This document shows positions 7,911 to 15,138 of a stretch of 24,077 nt of DNA, piece after piece. How positions within the stretch are numbered: position 1 is the first letter of the stretch; each line of letters opens with the position of its first letter. The notes under the pieces were generated by a model, which saw nothing but the letters and a program-made list of their open reading frames with translations, was not told the origin of the DNA and made no database searches. The stretch spans positions 22,549-46,625 of the forward strand of contig DDJH01000195.1 in the NCBI GenBank assembly GCA_002338895.1. Reading direction: 5' to 3'. The position numbers were made by a program, and so were the translations under genes. The stretch is from Lentisphaeria bacterium UBA1829. GTDB lineage: Bacteria; Verrucomicrobiota; Lentisphaeria; Victivallales; UBA1829.

Positions 7911-7988
7911 ATCTCTTTTCCCGGATATTCCAAAATATGAGAAGAAAGCCGCTTCTGCATTTTTCGCCGTTCCGCGTTCGGGAAAAAC

Positions 7989-8017
7989 TTGACAGAACCC
8001 GCTCTCTGCGTTACAGT
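7989..8017 (+). promoter_or_regulatory. Promoter of the AraC gene, predicted leaderless
   Basis: A consensus -35 TTGACA (7989-7994), a 17-base spacer and TACAGT (8012-8017) end only eight bases before the ATG at 8026. The expected transcription start falls at about 8024-8026, at or next to the start codon, and no Shine-Dalgarno is present. Confidence 0.6.
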
Positions 8018-8025
8018 ATACCCTT

Positions 8026-8892
8026 ATGAAACTGCCGGAACATTCACATACTTCAACTCTCCGCTTTGTCCGTATCGACCTTCAGGATACGCCGAGGCTG
8101 TTTCATTTTCCGCTTCCGGTGCAGAATCTCGGAACCGTGACGGAGGAAGCAAGCAGTTTTGTCGGCCGCCACGAAAATCAGATCGAGTTCTGCGTCCGCA
8201 TGAATTCGGAGGACGACATCGCGGTGGACACCATTCATCTATGTGTCTACACCAACCGTTTTCCCCATGTCTTCATCAAGCACGATGGTCCCCTGCACAA
8301 ATACCACTATTCCGGTATGCGGGAAGCGTTTTTCTTCATCTATCACGCCTCTCTGCACAGCAAACTCGAGGAAATGGGAGTGGATCTGAGCAGGGTCTGC
8401 TGGGAGATTCCGGCCGATCCGCGGATTCCGGAACTGATCCGGAGCATTACCTCCCTGTTTGCGCGTTCGCAGGATTCCGGTGTCGCAGACCGGATCGACA
8501 CGCTCTGCTGGCTTCTCCTGCAGGAACTGATCGTATATGGCAAAAATGCGGCGAATCCGGAAAGCGAACAGGAGAGGAAGATCCGGCAGATCGCCTCCTT
8601 CCTGCAATATCACTACAAGGAACCGTTTGATATGAACCGCCTGATCGCGGAACACGGTCTTTCGCGCCGTTCCTTCTTCCGCTACTGGAAAAAATTCTAC
8701 AACAAAACCCCGGCCCAGCTCGTGCTGGATCTGAAAATGAAGGAGGCCAGACGAATGCTCGGCCAGTGTATGCTCTCCATTGCCGACATCGCCATGGAGC
8801 TCGGCTTTATCGACAGCGCCTACTTCATCTGCACCTTCCGCCGTTATTACGGCATCACGCCTCTCCAGTTCCGCAGAAAACTGCACTTCTGA
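8026..8892 (+). CDS. AraC-family transcriptional regulator
   Basis: The 288-residue protein has an N-terminal sensor half (about 1-170) with alternating beta-strand-like segments such as HENQIEFCVRMN and HLCVYTNRFPHVFIKHDGP. A C-terminal AraC DNA-binding domain with two helix-turn-helix units follows. The first is around residues 202-223 (NRLIAEHGLSRRSFFRYWKK). The second is around 251-274 and ends in the family signature ELGFIDSAYFICTFRRYYGITPLQFR. It is a lone regulator transcribed away from dxs; its own targets are not evident. Many gut bacteria use such one-component AraC proteins for sugar utilisation, but the ligand here is unknown. The ATG at 8026 is the first in-frame start I see, and the promoter sits directly on top of it. 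Its 3' end converges on recN with 18 bases between. Confidence 0.9.
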   Translation: MKLPEHSHTSTLRFVRIDLQDTPRLFHFPLPVQNLGTVTEEASSFVGRHENQIEFCVRMNSEDDIAVDTIHLCVYTNRFPHVFIKHDGPLHKYHYSGMREAFFFIYHASLHSKLEEMGVDLSRVCWEIPADPRIPELIRSITSLFARSQDSGVADRIDTLCWLLLQELIVYGKNAANPESEQERKIRQIASFLQYHYKEPFDMNRLIAEHGLSRRSFFRYWKKFYNKTPAQLVLDLKMKEARRMLGQCMLSIADIAMELGFIDSAYFICTFRRYYGITPLQFRRKLHF

Positions 8893-8910
8893 AGATTTTC
8901 TTTTTTCTGT

Positions 8911-10578
8911 TCATCCTCCGGATTTCTTTTCTCCGAGGAGGGTTCTGGCGTGTTTTTCGGCGGCGGGTCCGCCGCCGAGCATGCGTCCGAGTTCCTGAAT
9001 CCGCTCCCGGGAGGAGAGTTCGCGGACCGTGGTCGTCGCAGACTCTTCCGTGGTCTTTTTTTCGACGGCAAAGTGACGGTCCGCACGGGCGGCCACCTGC
9101 GCAAGATGGGAAATGCACAGAAGCTGCTTCTTTTTTCCGAGTTTCCGCAGTTCCTCCGCCACCACCGCGGCGATCTCCCCGCCGATATTGGCATCAATTT
9201 CATCGAACACAAGAGTTGCGATCTCATCGACCTCCGCCAGAACGGTTTTCACCGCCAGCATCACGCGGGAGAGCTCTCCGCTGCTGGCCACCTCCTTCAG
9301 CGGACGAACCGGAATACCGGGATTGGCGGAAAACAGAAATTCGATCCGGTCCGCGCCGTTCGGTCCGGGAGTTCCCTCGGAAAACTCCACCTGAAACGCC
9401 GCCCGGCGGAATCCGAGTTTGACGATCTCCTCCTGCAGTTTTTTTTCCAGCTCCCCTGCGGCTTTTTTCCGTTCTCCGGAGAGTTCGGCGCAGAGAGCGG
9501 CATGGACATCTCCCGCCTCTTTTCTCATCCGTTCGAGCCGTTCCCGTTCCTGAGCGGAGTTTTCAAACAGCTCCAGACGGCGGCGGGCATCCGCCAGCGA
9601 TGCAAGCACATCCGGAATCTCCGGTCCGTACCGCCGTTTCAGATTCTGCAGATCCCGGATCCGCTCCTCCAGCGCCGCGAATTCCGACTCATCCAGATCC
9701 ACGGACGACGCCCGGGACTGCAGTTCTCCCGTCAGATCGGAAACCGCCTCGGAGAGCGCATCGCACTTCTCCAGAAACGTCTCGGCGAACGCCGGATCAA
9801 TCCCCTCCAGCGGACGGAGCATCCGCCGCACCGATGACAAACGGTCCATAATCGAATCATCCGTCTCGCTGAGCGCCGCCGCCGCGGCCGCGGCAATCTC
9901 CAGAATCGCCTTGGAGTTCGACGCCGCTGAATGGACCGCCTCCAGACGGGCATCCTCCCCCTCCTCCGGATTCACCGATTCGATTTCCGCAACCATTTTC
10001 CGCAGATGTTCCGCTTCAGCGGCATCCGGCATGGTCTTCTGAAACTCCTCCATTTCCGCATCCGCCGCACGGATTTTCCGCCAAGCCTCCGCGAGTTGCT
10101 CCAGACGGTTTTCCAGATGCGCAAAACGATCCAGCGCCTTCAGCTGAACACTGTTTTTCATCAGTCCGAACGTCTCTTCGGGACTGTGCACATCCACAAG
10201 CAGCTCTCCGACGGCCCGGAGAATCTGCGCGCTTGCCGGAGACGCATTGATGAAGATCCGTCCCCCGGACGGCGTAAACACTCTCCGCACCAGCAGCGAA
10301 GAATCCTCTCCCCTGCTGATTCCCAGTTCATCCAGGAGAGCCTCCAGCGGTTTTTCCGCTTCCGGATCAATCCGGAACTCTCCGGAAATCTCACAGCGAT
10401 CGGTTCCCTGACGGATCATGGTTTTATCGAACCGGCCGCCGAGCAGCAGGGAGATTCCGCCCATCAGCACCGATTTTCCCGCCCCGGTCTCTCCGGTTAC
10501 GACATTGAATCCGGGCGAGAACTCCAGATCGGCCTCATCCACCAGAGCAAGATTTTTGATATGGAGCCATTGGAGCAT
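8911..10578 (-). CDS. recN: DNA repair protein RecN
   Basis: RecN is an SMC-like ATPase that acts at double-strand breaks in recombinational repair. The 555 residues match the usual length. The N-terminal IKNLALVDEADLEF is family-typical. Walker A is GETGAGKS (29-36), the ABC-type signature is SSGELSR (about 432-438), and Walker B is LVFDEIDANIGG with the acidic pair at about 459-460. A D-loop/H-loop region LLCISHLAQVAA follows. The middle (about 150-390) is a helical, Glu/Ala/Leu-rich coiled-coil with hinge. It is the last gene of kdsB-lpxL-recN, starting seven bases after the lpxL stop. The ribosome site is weak (GGAGAG somewhat far upstream), so expression may depend on coupling with lpxL. 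No LexA-like box is obvious. It converges on the AraC gene without a clear terminator. Confidence 0.95.
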   Translation of the reverse strand: MLQWLHIKNLALVDEADLEFSPGFNVVTGETGAGKSVLMGGISLLLGGRFDKTMIRQGTDRCEISGEFRIDPEAEKPLEALLDELGISRGEDSSLLVRRVFTPSGGRIFINASPASAQILRAVGELLVDVHSPEETFGLMKNSVQLKALDRFAHLENRLEQLAEAWRKIRAADAEMEEFQKTMPDAAEAEHLRKMVAEIESVNPEEGEDARLEAVHSAASNSKAILEIAAAAAAALSETDDSIMDRLSSVRRMLRPLEGIDPAFAETFLEKCDALSEAVSDLTGELQSRASSVDLDESEFAALEERIRDLQNLKRRYGPEIPDVLASLADARRRLELFENSAQERERLERMRKEAGDVHAALCAELSGERKKAAGELEKKLQEEIVKLGFRRAAFQVEFSEGTPGPNGADRIEFLFSANPGIPVRPLKEVASSGELSRVMLAVKTVLAEVDEIATLVFDEIDANIGGEIAAVVAEELRKLGKKKQLLCISHLAQVAARADRHFAVEKKTTEESATTTVRELSSRERIQELGRMLGGGPAAEKHARTLLGEKKSGG

Positions 10579-10585
10579 GGGTCAC

Positions 10586-11584
10586 TCACTCTCCGGCGGA
10601 TTTGTTTCCGCTCCCGCGCACCCGGCTGAAAAAGGAGGGTTTGACCACCCGGGCGTAGGATGGATATTTTCTCTTGAGTTCCTCGGACGCATCCTGCGGA
10701 ATATACTGAAAGCGTTTGTAGAGCCAGAGATACTGTTCCGGCGCCATGCGGATCAGATTTTCCGTCATTTTCATAATATCCTGAATCACCTCTTCTTCGG
10801 AGGTGTATTCGGACGAGGCTTTCGGCAGCGGATCCATCGTTGCCTTGAAGTGTCCGTCGGGCATCCGGATGCAGGAACCGACACCGACATAGGCATTCTT
10901 TTTCAGAACCATCGTCCCGGGGAACCGGGTCACCGGACACGGAAGCCCGAACAGATCGACAAACGCTCCTCCATTGCGGATCTTCACATTCTGATCGACC
11001 AGCATTCCCGCCGCTCTTCCGTTTTCCATCGCATGCACCAGCTTCATCATTCCTCCGCGGGACTCGATGATCTGCACATTCTGCACGGAACGTCCTCCTG
11101 TGATCAGCTGTCCCAGATACGGATTGCGCGGTGTCCGCACCACGGTCGCCATCTTGAATCCGAAAACGATCCCGAGCACCATCCCGGAGAACTCCCAGTT
11201 TCCGTGATGCGGCGTAATGAAAATAACCGGACGGCCTTCCTTCAAACACTTTGCCGCCTGTTCCGCCACCTTGGCAAGATTCGGCTGAATATCCACCATC
11301 TCCCGGATTTTCTCCGGCTTGTTGTGGAACCAGAAAAATTCGCAGACTGTCAACGCCAGACTGGCCAGGCAGCGTCTGGAAAGTTCCGAAACCTCTTTTC
11401 TTCCCTTTTCCGGGAACGCACATTGAATATTGGTCCGGACCAGTCCGCCCAGCTGCGGGATCGGCAGGGCGATCCACGAAAAGAACCACGCCAGCGCCCG
11501 GAATGTCCGACGGGGCAGACGCTCCATGATCTTCATGAACACCAGCGCCGTCAGATACACCAGATATTGAGAAAACCGTTTCAT
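10586..11584 (-). CDS. lpxL: Lipid A biosynthesis acyltransferase (LpxL/HtrB family)
   Basis: The 332-residue protein has one N-terminal hydrophobic helix (about residues 6-42) and the acyltransferase core. ITPHHGNWE contains the H-x4-E catalytic motif (H126, E131). MLVDQNVKIRNGGAFVDLFG with VTRFPGTMVLKKNA is the second conserved block of the LpxL/LpxM family, and the C-terminal PEQYLWLYKRFQ is typical (YLWxHrRw in enterics). It would add a secondary acyl chain from acyl-ACP to Kdo2-lipid IVA at the inner membrane. The C-terminus is basic and Ser-rich. The ATG overlaps the kdsB stop (ATGA at 11581-11584), so translation is coupled. The pairing with KdsB, which activates Kdo, matches the biochemical order, because LpxL prefers Kdo-bearing acceptors. 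Which acyl position it modifies cannot be told. Confidence 0.9.
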   Translation of the reverse strand: MKRFSQYLVYLTALVFMKIMERLPRRTFRALAWFFSWIALPIPQLGGLVRTNIQCAFPEKGRKEVSELSRRCLASLALTVCEFFWFHNKPEKIREMVDIQPNLAKVAEQAAKCLKEGRPVIFITPHHGNWEFSGMVLGIVFGFKMATVVRTPRNPYLGQLITGGRSVQNVQIIESRGGMMKLVHAMENGRAAGMLVDQNVKIRNGGAFVDLFGLPCPVTRFPGTMVLKKNAYVGVGSCIRMPDGHFKATMDPLPKASSEYTSEEEVIQDIMKMTENLIRMAPEQYLWLYKRFQYIPQDASEELKRKYPSYARVVKPSFFSRVRGSGNKSAGE

Positions 11585-12336
11585 TCGATTTCCTGCCGTT
11601 CCTTTTGTTTCCGGAGATACTCCTCTGCGCGCACCAGATCCTCCGGCGTATCAATTCCAATGCTCTGGAACTGAGTTTTGACCACCTTGATTTTCATTCC
11701 GTTTTCGAGCGCGCGCAGCTGTTCGAGCTTTTCGCACTTTTCCAGCGGACTTTCCGGCAGGGAGACAAACCGTTCCAGCGCCGCCCGGCGATACGCATAA
11801 ATCCCCCAGTGCCGGTACAGCGGCATATCCGTTCCGCCCGTCCGCAGAAACGGGATTTCCGACCGGCTGAAATAGAGCGCCCGTCCGTCCGCGCCGATCA
11901 CCACCTTCGGAAGATTCGGATTCGATGCGATTTCCTCCCGGGTGGAAGGCACCACAACAGTCGCCATATCCGGCGCATCCTCTCCCTCCATGGCATCGAT
12001 CAGAGAGTTGATCACCTCCGGTTTCATAAATGGCTCATCGCCCTGGACGTTGATGATCACATCGCAGTCGATCCCCTTCACGGCCTCCCAGACCCGGTCG
12101 GATCCGGACGGGTGGTTCGGGGAGGTCATCACCGGTTCAGCCCCGAATGCTCTGGCTGTTTCGAACACCTTTTCGCTGTCGGTTGCGACCAGCACCCGGT
12201 CGGCTCTGGACCGGACCGTCCGTTCCCATACCCACTGAATAATCGGTTTTCCTCCGAGTTTAGCGATCACTTTTTCCGGAAATCTAGTACTTGCGAGCCG
12301 TGCCGGAATGACGGCGATGGTTCTAAGCTGATTCAT
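11581..12336 (-). CDS. kdsB: 3-deoxy-manno-octulosonate cytidylyltransferase (CMP-Kdo synthetase)
   Basis: KdsB makes CMP-Kdo from CTP and Kdo in the cytoplasm, providing the sugar for the LPS inner core. The 251-residue length is typical. Seen in order: AVIPARLASTRFPEK (8-22, nucleotide-binding loop), VLVATDSEKV (48-57), SGSDRVWE (77-84), INVQGDEPF (95-103, with the metal-binding Asp at 100), HWGIYAYRRAAL, EKLEQLRALENG, and GIDTPEDL near the C-terminus. The frame is open 80 codons upstream, but the ATG ending at 12336 starts right before the first beta-strand and has a GGGAG site about ten bases away. It is the first gene of kdsB-lpxL-recN with a candidate promoter at 12389-12416. Confidence 0.95.
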   Translation of the reverse strand: MNQLRTIAVIPARLASTRFPEKVIAKLGGKPIIQWVWERTVRSRADRVLVATDSEKVFETARAFGAEPVMTSPNHPSGSDRVWEAVKGIDCDVIINVQGDEPFMKPEVINSLIDAMEGEDAPDMATVVVPSTREEIASNPNLPKVVIGADGRALYFSRSEIPFLRTGGTDMPLYRHWGIYAYRRAALERFVSLPESPLEKCEKLEQLRALENGMKIKVVKTQFQSIGIDTPEDLVRAEEYLRKQKERQEIE

Positions 12337-12388
12337 TTTGCAAATCTCCCGCTTGGGAACATTCTTTTTCCCCGTTCCCCGTTTCTGT

Positions 12389-12416
12389 AATATAACCGGT
12401 TTTCCCCGGAATACAA
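12389..12416 (-). promoter_or_regulatory. Possible promoter of kdsB-lpxL-recN
   Basis: On the minus strand, TTGTAT (plus 12411-12416), a 16-base spacer and TATATT (plus 12389-12394) lie in the 101-base gap between the metallopeptidase stop and kdsB. The -10 is good and the -35 is weak. The predicted start is near 12382, with a leader of about 45 bases. Confidence 0.45.
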
Positions 12417-12437
12417 ACCGTTCTTTTCTGCGGGAAT

Positions 12438-13172
12438 CTACTCTTTTGCGCAGACCCATGCGGGCAGTCCGCCGGATCGTCCGTTCAGAACCCGGCGGGC
12501 GTGGTCCGGATACGGATAATATCTCCTTACCAGATTCCAGAACCGGATGGAGTGATTCATCTCCTTCAGATGGCACCCTTCATGAATCACCACATACCGG
12601 ACAATCTCGCGCGGGAAAAACAGCAGTGCGGCATTCAGAGTCATCTTTCCTTTGGAGGAACACCGTCCCCATGCGCTTCTCTGAAGAGCGATCGAAAATT
12701 CGTTCACGCGGAAATCCAGTTCGGAGCAGATATCCGCCGCAAACGGGAAAATTTCCACCTTTGCTTTTCGGACCAGCCACTCCCGCAGAGCGCGGAAACA
12801 GGCGGCCGGTTCCGCCGTATTGCCGGAGACCAGCAGCTCCTGCGCATTCCGATACCGGACCCCAGTCCATACAACGTCCTGCGGCTCATAAACGATCCCG
12901 AGCTTCTCTCCGGTGAACTCCAGCTGAATCTCCCGGGGAGGAAGCGGAGAACTTTTTTTCAAAGGGGTCCGTTTCAACACCTTCTCCACCCAGTTTTTCT
13001 GGGTGTGCAGGAATTCCAGAGCACTCTGCAAATCCGCGCGGAGCGGCAGAACCAGAACCACCGCTCCGGCATCCGTGACCTGCAGACGGATCCGGCGGGC
13101 CCGAACCGACGTCCGTACCGTCACCGGCACCTTTTCTCCGTTGGAGAGCGCAAGAACGTACTCGTTCATCAT
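12438..13172 (-). CDS. YgjP-like (DUF45/WLM-type) zinc metallopeptidase
   Basis: The 244-residue protein shows the YgjP layout. The N-terminal beta-rich part includes RTSVRARRIRLQVTDAG, and a middle linker follows. The C-terminal catalytic half carries RSAWGRCSSKGKMTLNAALLFFP, then YVVIHEGCHLKEMNHSIRFW. The HExxH zinc motif is H197-E198-H201, with H207 the likely third ligand. The protein is cytoplasmic, without signal or membrane segment. In other bacteria members are linked to restriction or toxin loci or stand alone; the true substrate is not established. Two adjacent ATGs (ending at 13172 and 13169) are possible starts. Neither has a Shine-Dalgarno, because the upstream gene's terminator hairpin ends only about five bases before. 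There is no room for a normal promoter and leader, so expression may rely on read-through. Confidence 0.88.
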   Translation of the reverse strand: MMNEYVLALSNGEKVPVTVRTSVRARRIRLQVTDAGAVVLVLPLRADLQSALEFLHTQKNWVEKVLKRTPLKKSSPLPPREIQLEFTGEKLGIVYEPQDVVWTGVRYRNAQELLVSGNTAEPAACFRALREWLVRKAKVEIFPFAADICSELDFRVNEFSIALQRSAWGRCSSKGKMTLNAALLFFPREIVRYVVIHEGCHLKEMNHSIRFWNLVRRYYPYPDHARRVLNGRSGGLPAWVCAKE

Positions 13173-13177
13173 GTTAC

Positions 13178-13203
13178 AAAAAAGGACAGCCGAAGCTGTC
13201 CTT
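13178..13203 (-). terminator. Rho-independent terminator with UUCG tetraloop
   Basis: On the minus strand a perfect nine-base-pair stem (plus arms 13182-13190 and 13195-13203) closes a C(UUCG)G tetraloop. A run of six T follows (plus A-run 13178-13183). It lies after the stop of the 13227-14012 gene and ends about five bases before the metallopeptidase ATG. Confidence 0.9.
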
Positions 13204-13226
13204 GGATTTTTCCTTTCGGAATCCGA

Positions 13227-14012
13227 TTACGGACGGGCGAACAGATTGGGATATTTTTTCGCAATCATGTCGACATTTTCCGGCGTGATGAGCAGATATC
13301 TTGCCTCGAATGCAGCTTTCAGATCCTTCGGAGCATTCTTTTCGAAATCCTCCTGTTTGAGATCCGGGCGCATCACAACGGCACCGGCGATCGTGCCTTT
13401 TTTGATTTCCGCGCCGAGGAAGTTCACATCCGCATTGATCAGCACGAGCTTCGGAGGATTCTTCTGGTTCCAGAGTTTGATTTTGGCCATCTGGGAAGGA
13501 TCATAGGGAAGGCTGAGGGTCATCACGAACACATCGACGTCCTTGTTTTCATCGAACAGCTGATTGAAATACTTGGCGTTCATGTACTCTTCGACCATCA
13601 TGCCGGTGTCGTTTGCCGGCACATCATAGGGGAGACCTTTCACCGTGACATTGGCTCCGGTGATATATTTTTTCACATATTCCACCAGCTTGTTCGGCTG
13701 TTTTTCCCAGGCGTTTCCGCCGGAAGCCACGACCACGACATTCTTTCCGCCGAATTTCTTGGAAACCAGTTCTCCGGCTGCCTGCGCGGACGCTTCGCTG
13801 AAGCGTTCATAGCTGGCAAGCGCCTCTTTCATCTCACGGGACATTCCTCCGAAAGACCCCGTGTCGACCAGAAATTTTCCGGCACAGACCACAACGATGA
13901 TCAGACACAGAATTGCGATTGTTTTTGCATTCGGATTCGTCTTCTGTTTCTTTGCGCAAATAATCATACCGATAAATGCGGCGATCATAATGGCAACCGT
14001 TGCAATTTCCAT
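13227..14012 (-). CDS. Membrane-anchored protein of unknown function
   Basis: The 261-residue protein starts with two hydrophobic helices (about 2-20 and 32-50) separated by a short basic loop, KKQKTNPNAK. A soluble domain of about 200 residues follows. That domain alternates strands and helices: KNVVVVASGG, VDVFVMTLSLPYD, KLVLINADVNF and IAGAVVMRPD. It reminds me of periplasmic substrate-binding (type I) or Rossmann-like folds. I do not recognise a family. The soluble part would face one side of the membrane, probably the periplasm, but topology is uncertain. An AGGAGAGG ribosome site fixes the start. The gene has its own candidate promoter (14079-14106) and a strong terminator, so it looks like a monocistronic unit. 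Its lower GC and Lys-rich composition differ slightly from its neighbours, consistent with high expression or a distinct origin. Confidence 0.75.
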   Translation of the reverse strand: MEIATVAIMIAAFIGMIICAKKQKTNPNAKTIAILCLIIVVVCAGKFLVDTGSFGGMSREMKEALASYERFSEASAQAAGELVSKKFGGKNVVVVASGGNAWEKQPNKLVEYVKKYITGANVTVKGLPYDVPANDTGMMVEEYMNAKYFNQLFDENKDVDVFVMTLSLPYDPSQMAKIKLWNQKNPPKLVLINADVNFLGAEIKKGTIAGAVVMRPDLKQEDFEKNAPKDLKAAFEARYLLITPENVDMIAKKYPNLFARP

Positions 14013-14078
14013 CTTTACTTTCCTCTCCTATGTTGTTGTTCCTTTGGAATTTTTGAAAAGATGTCTCCTTACCTGACG

Positions 14079-14106
14079 AATATAACATTGCTTCAGGACA
14101 ATTCAA
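14079..14106 (-). promoter_or_regulatory. Predicted promoter of the membrane-anchored unknown gene
   Basis: On the minus strand, TTGAAT (plus 14101-14106), a 16-base spacer and TATATT (plus 14079-14084) predict a start near 14072. The leader is about 60 bases and ends in the AGGAGAGG ribosome site. A second AAGGAGA sits in the leader without an ATG at proper spacing. Confidence 0.55.
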
Positions 14107-14124
14107 CAGAAAAAAGCGCGAATC

Positions 14125-15138
14125 TCAAAAAAAATACGATTTTTTATTCCCCGAAAGCAGAAAAAGACGGCTTTTGTCCCCGATTTTTTCCCGGATCAGC
14201 GGAACTTCATGCAGTTTTTCCGCCAGAAGCTGCCGATGAAAAGAATCGAGCCAGATTTTTTCCGCTTCCTCCGTTCCCATCTCCCGCATCTCAAGCTGCG
14301 ACTCATCCGGCAGAGGCGACGGCTCAAACCAGAGCGCATTGCGGATTTCCCGCCTCCCCTCCGTCCGGCTGAATTTCGAATTCCCCGACAAAATCTGTTT
14401 TCTGCGCCGTTTTTCCCAGTCATGCTCCACCCGCAGACTCTCCAGATGCACCATTTCCCGGAAGAACGGCTCCGCCTCGAACCGCAGAATTCCGCGGCGG
14501 TCCAGCCGCTCAATCAGTTCTTCATCGGACACATCCATCCGCAGCGGAAGCAGCCAGTGCAGCAGATCCCGCAGATCCTTCTCATCCAGTCTCTCCTTCC
14601 GCCGGATCCCGTAGACGTCAACCAGAACCGCCTCCCCGCTCTCCGGACGGTACAACACGTTTCCCGCATGAAAATCAGAGTGACAGAGATTGTTCCGGCA
14701 GAATCGGAACGCCAGATCGAAAAACGCATTCAGCCACCGCTCCTTCTCCGTCCCGTCGAACCGTGCGCAGGAATACCAGTACTCCAGAGCGGACCGGGTG
14801 TTCTCCAGCGCGCGCGAAACCAGCACCGACTCCGCTCCGCGTCTTCCCCAGGCCAGATATTCCACGCACGGGATTCCGCACGCCTCCAGCAGCCGTCCCG
14901 ATTCATATTCCGCTTCCGCCTTTGAAAAGAAGCGGTTCCGGATCCGGTTCAGGATCCCTTTTTTCCGTTCCAGTTTCACAAAACATCCGCGGTGTTCCGC
15001 ATCCTCCGTGCGGAATACACGGCGGACACCGTTTCGTTTCAGAGGCGTTTCCGCGAGTTTCTCCATCCGGTCGACCCACGGCTCCAGGACGGCCGGATCC
15101 TCCAGATGCCACTCCCATCCGCCCCGTTTGAGTTTCAT
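14125..15138 (-). CDS. Lipopolysaccharide kinase (Kdo/WaaP family)-like protein
   Basis: The 337-residue protein has a protein-kinase-like fold of the Kdo/WaaP (PF06293-type) family. The N-lobe Lys is in CFVKLERKKG (K55), followed by a Glu-bearing helix, AEAEYESGRLLEACGIP. The catalytic loop is HSDFHAGNVL (D155, N160), and a metal-binding Asp sits in VLVDVYGIRR (D174, in place of DFG). Such kinases phosphorylate Kdo or core heptose of LPS at the inner membrane, and this fits the kdsB and lpxL genes in the same window. The C-terminal 130 residues are highly charged and less conserved. The frame is open 31 codons upstream, but the ATG ending at 15138 overlaps the DUF502 stop (ATGA), so I chose it. 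It is the last gene of the long minus-strand run. The exact acceptor is unknown. Confidence 0.82.
   Translation of the reverse strand: MKLKRGGWEWHLEDPAVLEPWVDRMEKLAETPLKRNGVRRVFRTEDAEHRGCFVKLERKKGILNRIRNRFFSKAEAEYESGRLLEACGIPCVEYLAWGRRGAESVLVSRALENTRSALEYWYSCARFDGTEKERWLNAFFDLAFRFCRNNLCHSDFHAGNVLYRPESGEAVLVDVYGIRRKERLDEKDLRDLLHWLLPLRMDVSDEELIERLDRRGILRFEAEPFFREMVHLESLRVEHDWEKRRRKQILSGNSKFSRTEGRREIRNALWFEPSPLPDESQLEMREMGTEEAEKIWLDSFHRQLLAEKLHEVPLIREKIGDKSRLFLLSGNKKSYFF

Noticed and set aside
6466..7992. Plus-strand open frame of 508 codons antisense to dxs
   Set aside because: Dxs is unmistakable on the other strand, and the antisense translation has no motif.
14111..14150. A/T-run pair near the kinase stop as a terminator
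   Set aside because: It could only form an A/U-only hairpin, partly inside the coding end, with no GC-rich stem.
12501..14372. Plus-strand open frame of 623 codons crossing three minus-strand genes
   Set aside because: It runs through kinase, unknown and metallopeptidase genes and a terminator. Composition is shadow-like and it lacks a ribosome site.
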